Below are positions 1 to 9,900 of a DNA stretch of 54,369 bases, piece by piece. The stretch lies in NCBI GenBank assembly GCA_016787135.1, contig JAEUVK010000041.1, positions 1 through 54,369 on the forward strand. The letters are read 5' to 3'. The notes under the pieces were generated by a model, which worked only from the letters and a program-made list of their open reading frames with translations, had not been told where the DNA came from and did not search any database. The stretch comes from Chitinophagaceae bacterium (GTDB lineage: Bacteria > Bacteroidota > Bacteroidia > Chitinophagales > Chitinophagaceae). Every line of letters starts with the position of its first letter. Position 1 is the stretch's first letter. The translations under genes were made by a program, and so were the position numbers.

Positions 1-184
1 CAGGTGAAATTTTGGGAAATCCGTCCTGTTCTAAAACGCCTTTTTGTCCTTCAAATTGCGCCTTTCTACGGGATATTTGTATGGTCATCAATTCGGAAAC
101 GGGAAAATACAACAAATCCGTTAGCAGGGGAAATTTGCCCCAGGTAAATAGGACAGTCAGCAGGCTGGAAAAGCTGCCGGTCAC
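1..184 (-). CDS. possible partial gene running off the left edge
   Basis: The minus strand is open from the window edge to a GTG at 184 that overlaps the upp stop codon (ATGTGA). An in-frame ATG lies at 88. If the GTG is used, the first 30 or so residues are hydrophobic (TVLFTWGKFPLLTDLLYF) and are followed by a basic, hydrophilic stretch, as in a membrane protein. If the ATG is used, the visible part is only 29 residues (starting MTIQISRRKAQFEGQ). I recognise no family. The open frame is short enough to arise by chance, so this is a weak call; the overlap with upp would fit translational coupling. Confidence 0.33.
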   Translation of the reverse strand, partial: MTGSFSSLLTVLFTWGKFPLLTDLLYFPVSELMTIQISRRKAQFEGQKGVLEQDGFPKISP

Positions 185-831
185 ATCTGTACTTTTACCC
201 CGAAAGCGAGGTCGCCGGCATCGCCAAGACCCGGCACAATGTACCCTTTGGCAGTCAGTTCGTCATCAATATCGCCGCACCAGATAGTGACGGAAGGAGC
301 TTCCCGCTTAACGTATTCAATGCCAACGGTACAGGCAATGGCCGCTACAATATGGATATCTTTCGGGTTTCCTTCCTCTTTCAGGAACTGTATTGTTTTT
401 ACTAAGGAAGAACCCGTTGCCAGCATGGGATCGCAGATGATCAGTTCCCGGCCTTCGAGGTCGGGGCAGGAAATATAGTCGAGGCTGATCTCAAAACTGC
501 CGTCTTTATGGTGTTTGCGATAAGCAGAAATAAAAGCATTATCGGCTTTGTCAAAATAGTTCAGTATGCCCTGGTGCAGTGGAAGTCCGGCACGGAGGAT
601 CGTGGCTATGACGGGTTGTACACTCAATACTTTACTGGTAGCTGTTCCAAGTGGTGTTTCTACTTCTATTTCCTTAAATGGAAGCACCTTGCTGATCTCG
701 TAAGCAGCTACTTCACCAATACGTTCCAGGTTACGGCGAAAACGCATCCGGTCGTTTTGTACAGTTACATCCCTCAGTTCACTTACCCAGTTGCTGACCA
801 AAGAATGTTGCTGGCTCAGGTTTACAATCAT
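181..831 (-). CDS. upp: uracil phosphoribosyltransferase
   Basis: Cytosolic pyrimidine-salvage enzyme that makes UMP and pyrophosphate from uracil and PRPP. The 216-residue length is normal for the family. The PRPP-binding loop is seen at residues 132-142 (ICDPMLATGSS) and the uracil-binding C-terminal segment at about 197-211 (GYIVPGLGDAGDLAFG). The ATG at 831 gives a full N-terminus. It is divergent from anmK with an 86 bp gap that must hold both promoters. The family call is seen directly in the motifs; the role is established for the family. Confidence 0.96.
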   Translation of the reverse strand: MIVNLSQQHSLVSNWVSELRDVTVQNDRMRFRRNLERIGEVAAYEISKVLPFKEIEVETPLGTATSKVLSVQPVIATILRAGLPLHQGILNYFDKADNAFISAYRKHHKDGSFEISLDYISCPDLEGRELIICDPMLATGSSLVKTIQFLKEEGNPKDIHIVAAIACTVGIEYVKREAPSVTIWCGDIDDELTAKGYIVPGLGDAGDLAFGVKVQM

Positions 832-917
832 CGTGATGATTTACTTTTGACATCCTTATTGACATACAGGATGCCGGTGATTATTAACTCCGGCAAAGCT
901 AACTTAAAATCTGATTC

Positions 918-2015
918 ATGGTTTACAAGGCTATTGGTTTAATGAGTGGCAGTTCACTGGATGGGCTGGACATCGCATTTGCAGCATTACATGAGAATGG
1001 CGGCAAATGGAGTTATGAGATCGTAAAAGCGGATTGTTATTCTTATTCCGGGGAGTGGATAGCCCGGTTAAAGAGTGCGGTGTCTTTAAATGCGCTGGAT
1101 TACCAGTTATTGCATACTGATTACGGGCATTATCTCGGGCAACAGGTAAATAAGTTCATCCGGGAAAACGAACTGGAATATAGAGTAGCCCTGGTCGCTT
1201 CACATGGTCATACTACTTTTCATATCCCTGCAAGGAAAATGACAGGTCAGCTTGGCGACGGTGCCGCTATTGCTGCAGAAACACAATTACCGGTGGTCAG
1301 CGACCTGCGGGCTATGGACATTGCTTTTGGCGGACAAGGCGCACCGATCGTACCCATCGGGGAAAAGTTGCTGCTTGGTAATTATGATTACTTTCTCAAC
1401 CTCGGAGGTATTGCCAATATTTCTGTGAATGCTGACCAGTATGTTGCCTTCGATATCTGCCCGGCTAACCGGGTATTGAATATGCTGGCCAATGAAGCCG
1501 GAAAAGAATATGATAAGGGTGGTGAAATGGCATCGCAGGGAAACGTGAATGCAGTATTATTGGAAAAACTGAACTCTCTGGATTATTACAAACAGTCTTT
1601 CCCTAAATCACTTGCCAATGATTTCGGGACCGATATAGTTTATCCGATCATCAAAGATGCAGGTATTCCTGTCAATGATGCCCTCCGGACATATGTTGAA
1701 CATATCACTGTTCAAATCGGGAGAAATATAACAGCGTTAAAGAGCGATAAACCACGAACTGCAAACCGCAAACTGCTTGCTACCGGCGGTGGTGCCTTCA
1801 ACACTTTCGTTGTACAGGAACTCAGCAACAAACTAAAAGAACTGAATATAGAAGTAGAGGTACCTGACAAAAATCTCGTGAATTATAAAGAAGCGCTGAT
1901 CATGGCGCTGATCGGCGTGCTTCGCTGGAGAGAAGAGTACAATGTTATTTCTTCTGTGACCGGGGCAACAAGGGCCAGTATCGGCGGCGCTTTGTGGATG
2001 GGGCAGGAAGCCTGA
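918..2015 (+). CDS. anmK: anhydro-N-acetylmuramic acid kinase
   Basis: Phosphorylates and opens 1,6-anhydro-MurNAc released from peptidoglycan turnover, giving MurNAc-6-phosphate for recycling. The glycine-rich ATP-binding start GLMSGSSLDGLD is at residues 7-18 and a second nucleotide-binding motif (LLATGGGAFN) lies near residue 290; 365 residues is typical. The ATG at 918 lies seven residues before the motif, as in homologues. It is followed 79 bp later by the PGM1-type ligase on the same strand, so the two may be co-transcribed. No murQ or other recycling gene is nearby. Confidence 0.95.
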   Translation: MVYKAIGLMSGSSLDGLDIAFAALHENGGKWSYEIVKADCYSYSGEWIARLKSAVSLNALDYQLLHTDYGHYLGQQVNKFIRENELEYRVALVASHGHTTFHIPARKMTGQLGDGAAIAAETQLPVVSDLRAMDIAFGGQGAPIVPIGEKLLLGNYDYFLNLGGIANISVNADQYVAFDICPANRVLNMLANEAGKEYDKGGEMASQGNVNAVLLEKLNSLDYYKQSFPKSLANDFGTDIVYPIIKDAGIPVNDALRTYVEHITVQIGRNITALKSDKPRTANRKLLATGGGAFNTFVVQELSNKLKELNIEVEVPDKNLVNYKEALIMALIGVLRWREEYNVISSVTGATRASIGGALWMGQEA

Positions 2016-2094
2016 TCAAAATCAGTGTTTTCCTCTGTTCAGGTCAGACTAATATTATAATTACTGCTATTACCTTTCAGGAAAGAGGGTGGGT

Positions 2095-3669
2095 ATGTCA
2101 TATCTTTTTCCGTCGGAAGAAAGAAATATTGGTTTTGTGCCTAAGCCCGCAGGCCGTTATCCACCACCCGGATCACCAGAAGAGATCAGGCAATTCAAAG
2201 AGCTTCAGCTAAATTTCGTTCACCAGTTCCGGGACATCTTCCCGGATAAGATGGCGCCCAAAGCAGTTGTCATTATACCCAGTCTTACTCTTGACCAGGA
2301 GATCCTCAATAAGATCGAAGGCATCAATTATTATGAAGAAAGATTATTGTGCCTGCTGATGTTGCTGAGAATGCCACGAACGCATGTGATCTATATTACC
2401 AGCGTTACTATCGATCCTGTGATCATAGATTATTACCTGCATTTGCTTCCAGGCGTTACAGGGTATCATGCCCGTCAGCGGCTCACGATGCTGAGCTGTG
2501 CAGATGTATCGCATCTTTCCCTGACAGAAAAGATACTGGAAAGACCTCTTTTGATAGAACGGATAAAAAAAAGCGTACCACCGGGTCATGCCGCACATAT
2601 CACCTGTTTTAATGTGACGGATAAAGAGAGAACATTGGCCGTAAGAATGGGAATGCCGGTGTATGGATGTGATCCGGATCTTTTATACATAGGTACCAAA
2701 AGCGGAAGCCGGCTATTATTCAGGAAAGCAGGTTTACTGATGCCACCGGGCTTTGAAAATCTCACCGGCGAAAATGATATTGTTGAGAGTCTTTTTGCAT
2801 TGAAACAGCAGGAACCTGCACTAAAGAGAGCTGTCATAAAAATGAACGACGGTTTTTCCGGCGAAGGGAATGCCATCTTTTCTTATGAGGAGACAACAAG
2901 CCAGACAGTGTCAAGAGAATGGATCAGGGAGCAGTTACGTCACATACATATTATTGCGCCTGACCTTAACTACCGGAGTTTCCTGAAAAAATTCACCCGC
3001 ATGCAGGGAATAGTCGAAGCGGCCATTGAAGGTGATGTCAAAGCGTCTCCCTCTGTTCAATGCCGCATCAATCCATTGGGTCAGGTGGATATCATCTCTA
3101 CCCATGACCAGTTGCTGGGAGGAGACGCAGGGCAGGTATTTCTTGGCGCCAACTTTCCGGCATCTTCAGACTATGCCGTGGAGGTCGGGCGGTTAGGTAA
3201 ACAGGCCTCAGAAGAAATGAGAAATCTCGGGGTGCTTGGCCGTTTCAGTATTGATTTTATTTCTGTAAAAGAGAATGGCCTGTGGAAACACTTTGCTATT
3301 GAGATCAATTTGCGAAAGGGAGGCACTACCCATCCTTACCTGATGCTGCAGTTCTTAACGGGTGGAAGTTATAATGCTGGTACCGGCGAATTTGAAATGC
3401 CGGATAAAAAGAAACGATATTACCTGGCCTCAGATAATTTCAGCAGTGAAAATTGTAAAGGATTAACTGCCCACGACCTGATAGATATTGCTATCAGCCA
3501 TGAGATACACTATAACAGTACAACGGAAGAAGGAGTGATGTTTCACCTGATTGGCGCTTTATCTCAGTATGGCAAGCTGGGTATTGTCTGTATCGGGGAA
3601 TCACCGGACAGAGCCACCTTATTTTACAAGCGAACGATGGACATTCTCAAACAAATAGGAAACGAGTAA
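2095..3669 (+). CDS. ATP-grasp peptide ligase, PGM1-related
   Basis: Predicted ATP-dependent carboxylate-amine ligase of the PGM1-related group (named after the pheganomycin peptide ligase). The first 200 or so residues look like the pre-ATP-grasp domain. The middle has ATP-grasp signatures: VIKMNDGFSGEGNAIF near residue 245, and a metal-binding glutamate/asparagine stretch (FAIEINLRKGGTTHP) near residue 400. The last 90 or so residues match the PGM1 C-terminal domain region in position. A GTG lies two codons upstream, but the ATG at 2095 sits 8 nt after AGGAAAGAGG, so I prefer it. Its stop is 4 bp from the stop of the convergent LytTR regulator gene. The substrate is unknown; proximity to anmK hints at amino-acid or cell-wall chemistry but does not prove it. 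Confidence 0.82.
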   Translation: MSYLFPSEERNIGFVPKPAGRYPPPGSPEEIRQFKELQLNFVHQFRDIFPDKMAPKAVVIIPSLTLDQEILNKIEGINYYEERLLCLLMLLRMPRTHVIYITSVTIDPVIIDYYLHLLPGVTGYHARQRLTMLSCADVSHLSLTEKILERPLLIERIKKSVPPGHAAHITCFNVTDKERTLAVRMGMPVYGCDPDLLYIGTKSGSRLLFRKAGLLMPPGFENLTGENDIVESLFALKQQEPALKRAVIKMNDGFSGEGNAIFSYEETTSQTVSREWIREQLRHIHIIAPDLNYRSFLKKFTRMQGIVEAAIEGDVKASPSVQCRINPLGQVDIISTHDQLLGGDAGQVFLGANFPASSDYAVEVGRLGKQASEEMRNLGVLGRFSIDFISVKENGLWKHFAIEINLRKGGTTHPYLMLQFLTGGSYNAGTGEFEMPDKKKRYYLASDNFSSENCKGLTAHDLIDIAISHEIHYNSTTEEGVMFHLIGALSQYGKLGIVCIGESPDRATLFYKRTMDILKQIGNE

Positions 3670-3673
3670 AGGT

Positions 3674-4414
3674 TTATATCCCAAGGATTGCTTTTAATTT
3701 TCCATAACCACTGCGGCTCACAGGAACTTTAGCGCCAGTACGCAGCACCGCCACATGCCCATCCTTTTCATACGGGTCAATTCTTGTGATCTGCTGTATA
3801 TTGATGATATAAGAACGATGAGAGCGGACAAATTGCTGCTCGTCCAGCGTCTGCTCAAAATGGCTCATCGTTTTATTTTTCAGAAAATAACCTTCCTGTG
3901 TATGTATCTTGACAAAATCATCAGCTGCTTCCAGGTAAAAGATATCACGGGCAGGAATGATCTTGATCTTACTGCCATTCTTCACTACCACCCGCTGGCT
4001 TTGCGAAGGAGAATGTGAGGCGGTCTCCAATAACTCCTGTGTCGTTTTTTCAATAGCTGAAGGTTTTTGATCCATCCATTTGGCCACTGCTTTATCAAAA
4101 CGTTCCTGGTCAAATGGCTTCAGCAAGTAATCTATCGCATGGGCTTCAAAAGCTTTGATAGCATATTCATCAAATGCAGTGGTAAAAATAACGGCCGGCG
4201 GTTGCTCGATCAGTTCCAGCATTTCAAAACCGTTGATCTTCGGCATTTGTATATCCAGGAAGATCAGGTCTGGCTGATATTGCTGGATGGCTTTCACGCC
4301 TTCGAACCCGTCCCCGCATTCTGCAGCCAGTTCCAGTTGCGGATGCTTTTCCAGGTACTCTTTTACAATGCTTCTTGCCAGCATCTCGTCGTCAACGATC
4401 ACTACTTTGCTCAT
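3674..4414 (-). CDS. LytTR-family response regulator
   Basis: DNA-binding response regulator of the LytR/AlgR type. The receiver domain (residues 1-115) has the acidic pair VDDE, the phospho-acceptor Asp54 (IFLDIQMP) and the conserved Lys (LLKPFD). The LytTR DNA-binding domain occupies about 143-245 (FLEAADDFVKIHT, SHRSYIIN). The gene begins 23 nt inside the 3' end of the kinase gene, so the two are translationally coupled. The genomic pairing makes it the partner of that kinase; its targets are not evident. Confidence 0.93.
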   Translation of the reverse strand: MSKVVIVDDEMLARSIVKEYLEKHPQLELAAECGDGFEGVKAIQQYQPDLIFLDIQMPKINGFEMLELIEQPPAVIFTTAFDEYAIKAFEAHAIDYLLKPFDQERFDKAVAKWMDQKPSAIEKTTQELLETASHSPSQSQRVVVKNGSKIKIIPARDIFYLEAADDFVKIHTQEGYFLKNKTMSHFEQTLDEQQFVRSHRSYIINIQQITRIDPYEKDGHVAVLRTGAKVPVSRSGYGKLKAILGI

Positions 4415-5447
4415 GCTGCGGGATTTTAACTATTGTAGTAAATATATTTTCTTTTGCTTCTGTGGCCAGCAGATCACTGCGGCCGAATAACAGGTATAAT
4501 CTTCTCTGCACAGATTTCAAACCAAAACCCGTTCCCTGTTTGGGGGCGGATGTTTCAGGATCGAACGGGTTACTCACTTTTACCATTAATTCATTACCCT
4601 CTTTGTGAGTATGTATGTGTATCACTGTTTCACCGGTGGTGTCATACAACCCGAACTTGATCGCATTCTCTACTACCGGCTGCAAAAGTAAAGCAGGTAA
4701 TTTCATTTGTTTTACTTCTTCATTGGTTTCTGTCACGGTAGCCAGCCTGTTGCCAAAACGGACCTTTTCTATTTCAAGATATAATTGCAGGTATTGTAAT
4801 TCTTCCTGCAGTGTTACCCATTGTGTTTCTTCTTTTTTTAACGTGCCTCTTAAAAAATCAGAAAGCTGCTGCACCATCTTCCTGGCTTCGGCAGGACGTG
4901 AACCGATCAGCGCATTAATGGAGTTTAAGCTATTGAATAAAAAATGCGGCTGCAATTGCTGGCGCAGTTTGAACAGTTCAGCCTCTTTGGCCAGTTTCTC
5001 CGCATCGGCCTTTCGTACCTGGTCTTCTTTCTGCATGATCCATGTCTGCCAGAGTACGCTGATCATCGTGACACATCCCAGCAGGAGAAATGCGATACTG
5101 AACCGGATAGAGCCTGAATGTGACAACAGGTCCGTGTACCCGGGGTGGTACCCTAAAGAAAGTTTCAGTAACCATTTCGTCAGTAACAGCCATACAATGG
5201 AAAAGGTCACACACCATGCAAAGATGTTGATCAGTTGTTCTTTTTGCGGCAAATAATACCGGAGTGTGTTCATGATGAGCAGACAGAACAGCAACAGGAT
5301 GCCATTACTGATACAACTATCAATGACCGCTTCCTGCCAGGGCAGATCAAAATAATGCAGTACCATGGCATGGTCGGCCATCAATACCAGCCAGCTGATA
5401 CCAAAGGTGAGACGGAATCTTGTTGCCGAAAGAGGCGAGTTAGACAT
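4392..5447 (-). CDS. LytS-type sensor histidine kinase
   Basis: Membrane histidine kinase of the His_kinase (PF06580) type. About four hydrophobic segments fill residues 10-145. They are followed by a short coiled linker, the phospho-acceptor motif QPHFLFNSLNSI near residue 185 and an HATPase domain with the N-box PVVENAIKFGL near 275 and GTGFGLKSV near 325. No extracellular sensor domain is present, so the signal is probably sensed in the membrane. It lies 6 bp after the DUF4288 gene and overlaps the regulator gene by 23 nt, consistent with one transcript. Confidence 0.93.
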   Translation of the reverse strand: MSNSPLSATRFRLTFGISWLVLMADHAMVLHYFDLPWQEAVIDSCISNGILLLFCLLIMNTLRYYLPQKEQLINIFAWCVTFSIVWLLLTKWLLKLSLGYHPGYTDLLSHSGSIRFSIAFLLLGCVTMISVLWQTWIMQKEDQVRKADAEKLAKEAELFKLRQQLQPHFLFNSLNSINALIGSRPAEARKMVQQLSDFLRGTLKKEETQWVTLQEELQYLQLYLEIEKVRFGNRLATVTETNEEVKQMKLPALLLQPVVENAIKFGLYDTTGETVIHIHTHKEGNELMVKVSNPFDPETSAPKQGTGFGLKSVQRRLYLLFGRSDLLATEAKENIFTTIVKIPQHEQSSDR

Positions 5448-5453
5448 GGTTCA

Positions 5454-5813
5454 TTATGCCAGTTGTAATAGCTGGTGAGTTTGGGTAAAGAAAATATTCT
5501 CTGCTTTCTGGTTTACTGTATAGATATAAGACTCTGCATTGTCTTTTTCTTCGATCCGGGAATACAGTTCAGCGCCGTCTATCAGGTCGCTCAGGCGGTA
5601 CAGCTCGCTGATGTTGATGAACTGCCACTGCACCAGTTGTTCTTTACGGTTGTAGAATGTTTCCTGCTCTTTCTGACCGATCTCCTGCGCCTTACTGAAT
5701 GCTTCTTCTTTGGAGGAAGCCGCTACGAGACGAAGTTGTTCGTCAAACTGCGCTGTGTGGTCGCCATCGCCACAGACGATGCGAAAGACCATTTTTGCGA
5801 GATACCAGTTCAT
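5454..5813 (-). CDS. DUF4288 domain protein
   Basis: Small soluble protein of about 119 residues matching the DUF4288 pattern: an N-terminal WYLAKMVFRIVCGDG, then FDEQLRLVAA, an alternating Glu/Lys helix and DGAELYSRIEE near the middle. A longer frame opens at 5897, but the family pattern begins right after the ATG at 5813, so I use that start. Function is unknown. Its stop lies 6 bp before the kinase gene, which suggests it belongs to the two-component operon. Confidence 0.8.
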   Translation of the reverse strand: MNWYLAKMVFRIVCGDGDHTAQFDEQLRLVAASSKEEAFSKAQEIGQKEQETFYNRKEQLVQWQFINISELYRLSDLIDGAELYSRIEEKDNAESYIYTVNQKAENIFFTQTHQLLQLA

Positions 5814-5985
5814 ACAAGTTGGTTTTTGGTAAGTCCTGCCGGGTAAAGCGGGTGCGGTTATATTACTCTTTTCTTTGCCGGGCAGGGCAAAATTCATTGG
5901 TGATCTGTTCAGCTGGCAGCCTTCGTATCCGATAGATCAGTGGAAAGGACATTGAACCTTTGCACCGTACATGCAATATTGAAGT

Positions 5986-6789
5986 TCAATAACTCCTGAT
6001 CTCCACACCGCCAAATATGACAGTTCCATCCAGTATCAATGTTTTGGTGCTGCTTTCCGATGCGGCCGGAAATTTTCGTTTGTCGCTGATACCGCCAAAG
6101 ATGGTGACGGATTCTGTTTTGATCGCCCAGTTGGAAGGCACGATCAGGGTGGCGCCGCCAAAGATAGCAGTGATATCCATTACGGCAGACTCGGCCATAT
6201 CTGCCTGCGTCAGGTCTATTTCACATCCGCCGAAAATATTCGTCAGGTCCCCGCCCTTGAAATTCTTGGAAAGCACTACTTTTTTAGAACCGCTGAAAAT
6301 ATTGGTACTGTCAATAAAGTCGTCTTTGCTATGCTCAGCCTCGCTCAGCGGTGTAATGGTTTCGGCTTTCACACCATCGCTTTTTTTTTCATGCCAGCTT
6401 TGCCATCTTTTTTTGCGTGGACGAAAAATGAACAGGGCGCCCAGTACGATCAGGATCACCGGCCAGATATGCCGGCGAAGTTCTCCATGCAGGAAAAAAT
6501 CGTTGACCAAAAAAGCGCCACCGATAATAACAGGGATGAACCAGCCACCGTCGCGGAAACCCTTTTTTAGCCCCATGACCAGGCCAATACCGATGAGCAG
6601 CATCTGCCAGGTGAACAGCCACACGGGCATCGGTATGCCAAAACTCCGTACCAATGCCAGTCCGCCTACGACCAACAGGAAAAGTCCTGTCCATATATGA
6701 CCTTTACCCTCATTGCGCTCCATCCGGGCTTCCCAGCGGGTTTCCCACCTGTCTCTTCTTTCTTCCCTTCTGTCTCTGTAATCATTCAT
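5986..6789 (-). CDS. LiaF-like membrane protein
   Basis: Protein of 267 residues with a charged N-terminus (many Arg/Glu, residues 1-30), four membrane segments at about 32-50, 56-75, 83-99 and 108-122, and a cytosolic C-terminal domain. The C-terminal part (about 165-265) has three copies of an I-F-G-G-pattern (TNIFGGCEID, TAIFGGATL, VTIFGGIS) typical of LiaF/cell-wall-active-antibiotic-response proteins, which form a right-handed beta-helix. In Firmicutes LiaF represses the LiaRS envelope-stress system; the same role here is an inference from its place upstream of a LytS/LytT pair. Confidence 0.87.
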   Translation of the reverse strand: MNDYRDRREERRDRWETRWEARMERNEGKGHIWTGLFLLVVGGLALVRSFGIPMPVWLFTWQMLLIGIGLVMGLKKGFRDGGWFIPVIIGGAFLVNDFFLHGELRRHIWPVILIVLGALFIFRPRKKRWQSWHEKKSDGVKAETITPLSEAEHSKDDFIDSTNIFSGSKKVVLSKNFKGGDLTNIFGGCEIDLTQADMAESAVMDITAIFGGATLIVPSNWAIKTESVTIFGGISDKRKFPAASESSTKTLILDGTVIFGGVEIRSY

Positions 6790-6956
6790 TTGTGGTTCAA
6801 ATTTTCTGTAAAGCTATACGGGGAAAGAGCAACAGGCAATAGTCAATGGGCAATAGAGAACGAAAAGTCGGTGAATGGGGGATTGAAAGGGGTAGAATAC
6901 AACCAGGTCGTTACTAACTTTCTTTTATTTACCTTCCCAGCCCTAAAACTATCTTC

Positions 6957-9900
6957 ATGATGCGCCAATTATTTGCTGCAATTGTATTTCTGTTTACTAT
7001 TTCGTTTGTCAATGCCCAGGATAAGAAAGATTCCAAAAAATGGGATGTGTCCAATCCCGAAGGGCCTTATAAAGAGGTTTCCTTTACCGTCAGTGAAGGA
7101 ACCTGGATGAACGTGGACATTTCACCGGATGGGAAAGAGATCATTTTTGACCTGCTGGGTGATATTTATACCATTCCTTCAACAGGCGGCGAGGCAAAAG
7201 TATTAAGAGGCGGCCATGCGTTTGAAGTGCAGCCCCGCTTCAGCCCAGATGGCAAAAAAATACTGTTTACTTCCGATGCCGGTGGCGGCGATAATATCTG
7301 GATGATGAACCGTGATGGCAGCGGCGCCAGACAGATTACGAAAGAAAGTTTTCGGTTACTGAACAATGGCGTTTGGTCGCCTGATGGAGAATATATCATC
7401 GCCCGTAAACATTTTACTTCTACCCGTTCATTAGGCGCTGGTGAAATGTGGCTGTATCACACCAGCGGCGGAAGTGGTCTGCAACTGACAGCTAGAAAGA
7501 ATGACCAGCAGGATGTGAATGAACCTGTGGTATCACCTGACGGACGCTATGTGTATTTCAGCGAAGACATGTATCCCGGTGGTTTCTTTCAATACAATAA
7601 GGATCCCAACAACCAGATATTCGTCATCAAACGTTTTGACCGGGAAAAAGGAACTACGGAAACCATTACCGGCGGGCCGGGTGGTGCTGTACGTCCGCAG
7701 TTATCGCATGACGGCAAATTTTTGTCCTTTGTAAAAAGGGTAAGAACGAAAACCGTTCTCTATCTCCGCAATCTCGAAACAGCAGAAGAGTGGCCGGTCT
7801 ATGATCAGTTGAGCAAAGATCAGCAGGAAGCATGGTCTGTGTTTGGTCTGTACACCGGTTATTCATGGACACCGGATGATAAAAACATCATCATATGGAG
7901 TAATGGAAAGATCATGAGTGTGGAGGTGAATGGTGTGAACAAGGCAAAGGAGATACCATTTACCTGTACTGTTAAACAACGCATTTATGATGCCGTTCGT
8001 TTTCAGCAGGACATCAACCCTTCTGCTTTTAATGCCAATGTGATCCGGCAGGCAACTACATCTCCGGATGGAAAATGGATCGTATTCAACGCAGTGGGTT
8101 ATTTATGGAAAAAGGAATTGCCTTCCGGTAAGCCGCAACGCATCACTACCGCTACCGACTTCGAGTTTGAACCGGCTTTTTCTCCGGATGGCAAGACATT
8201 ATTATATATATCATGGAGTGATACTGCATCCGGGGCTATCTGGAAACTGAACCTGCAGCCTGCCGCAAGCGGAAAAAATGTGGTAGCGCCAAAACCTGTT
8301 AAGATCACAAGGACAAAAGGTATTTACCGGCTACCCTCCTTTTCACCGGATGGAAAGATGATCGTATTCCGCAAAGAAGGCGGCAGCGATGCATTGGGAG
8401 AACCTTACACAGCAAAGCCCGGTATCTATACTATGTCTGTTGATGGTACCAATGAAAAACTGGTAACAGAAAAAGGAGATCTGCCGAAGTTCAGCAATAC
8501 CGGCGACAGGATATATTACCAGGCCGGTGGCGGGATGAACAGGAACTATGTAAGTTGTAAACCGGATGGCAGCGATGAACGCATTCACCTGAAGAGTACT
8601 TATGGCAGCCAGTTCACCCTTTCTCCGGATGAAAAATGGATCGCCTTTATTGATCTGTGGGAAGTTTATATCGCCGCTTTTCCCAAAACAGGTAAGACCA
8701 TAGATATCGGAAGCGGTACCAAAGATTTCCCCGTCAAGATCGTTTCCAAAGATGCGGGCATCAACCTGCACTGGTCGGCCGATAATAAGCAACTTCATTA
8801 TACCCTCGGCAGCCAGTATTACACGATCAACCTCGATGAACGCTTTGACTTCATAGCTAACAAACCTGATTCGTTATTCAAAATACCGGAAAAAGGGATA
8901 GATGTAGGACTGGAAGTGGCCGTGGATAAACCAAAAGGAGTGGTAGTCTTTACTAATGCCCGCCTCATAACCATGAAAGGTGATGAGATAATAGAGAACG
9001 GGACCATGATCGTAGGAGATAACCTGATCAGGGAGGTGGGAAAGAATGTAACAATTCCTGCCGGCGCAAAAGTGATCGATTGCAGTGGCAAAACAATATT
9101 ACCGGGATTCATTGATGCCCATGCACACGGCAATCATTTCCGGTCAGGCATCACGCCACAGAAGCACAATGCTTATTATGCCAATCTTGCCTATGGTGTT
9201 ACTACTATGCATGACCCCTCGGCCAATAGTGAAATGGTATTCGGGCAAAGCGAACTGGTAAAAGCTGGCTTGATGGTAGGGCCGAGAGTATTTTCAACCG
9301 GGACTATCTTATATGGGGCAGATGGCGATTTCAAAGCGGTTATCAATTCCATTGACGATGCCAGAAGCGCCTTGAGAAGAACAAAAGCCTTCGGCGCATT
9401 CTCTGTAAAAAGTTATAACCAGCCGCGCCGTGAACAACGACAAATGATCATACAGGCAGCAAGAGAATTGCAGATGGAAGTAGTGCCGGAGGGGGGATCA
9501 TTCTTTTACCATAACACCAGTATGATACTGGACGGGCATACTACCATCGAGCATAATATCCCGGTGGCGCCCTTATTCAATGATATGATACAGTTATGGA
9601 AGAATTCAAAGACCGCTTACACACCCACATTGATCGTGAACTATGCCGGCATGAGTGGTGAATATTACTGGTACCAGCATACCAATGTGTGGGAGAATGA
9701 AAGATTGCTCCGCTTTACGCCGAGATCGATCATTGATACCCGCAGCCGTCACCGTACCATGCTGCCGGAAGAAGAGTATGTGAATGGACATATCCTGACC
9801 TCTAAAAGTTTGAAGAAGCTGATGGATGAAGGCGTAAGGGTCAACATGGGTGCACATGGTCAGATACAGGGTATTGGTGTGCATTGGGAAATATGGATGA

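Noticed and set aside
508..942. A 144-codon plus-strand frame across upp
   Set aside because: It lies antisense to upp, which has clear motifs; its translation shows no family pattern.
4615..5256. A 213-codon plus-strand frame across the LytS kinase gene
   Set aside because: Antisense to a gene with complete kinase motifs; Ser/Cys-rich translation typical of shadow frames.
6017..6700. A 227-codon plus-strand frame opposite the LiaF-like gene
   Set aside because: The minus-strand protein has membrane segments and the repeated IFGG pattern; the antisense frame has none.
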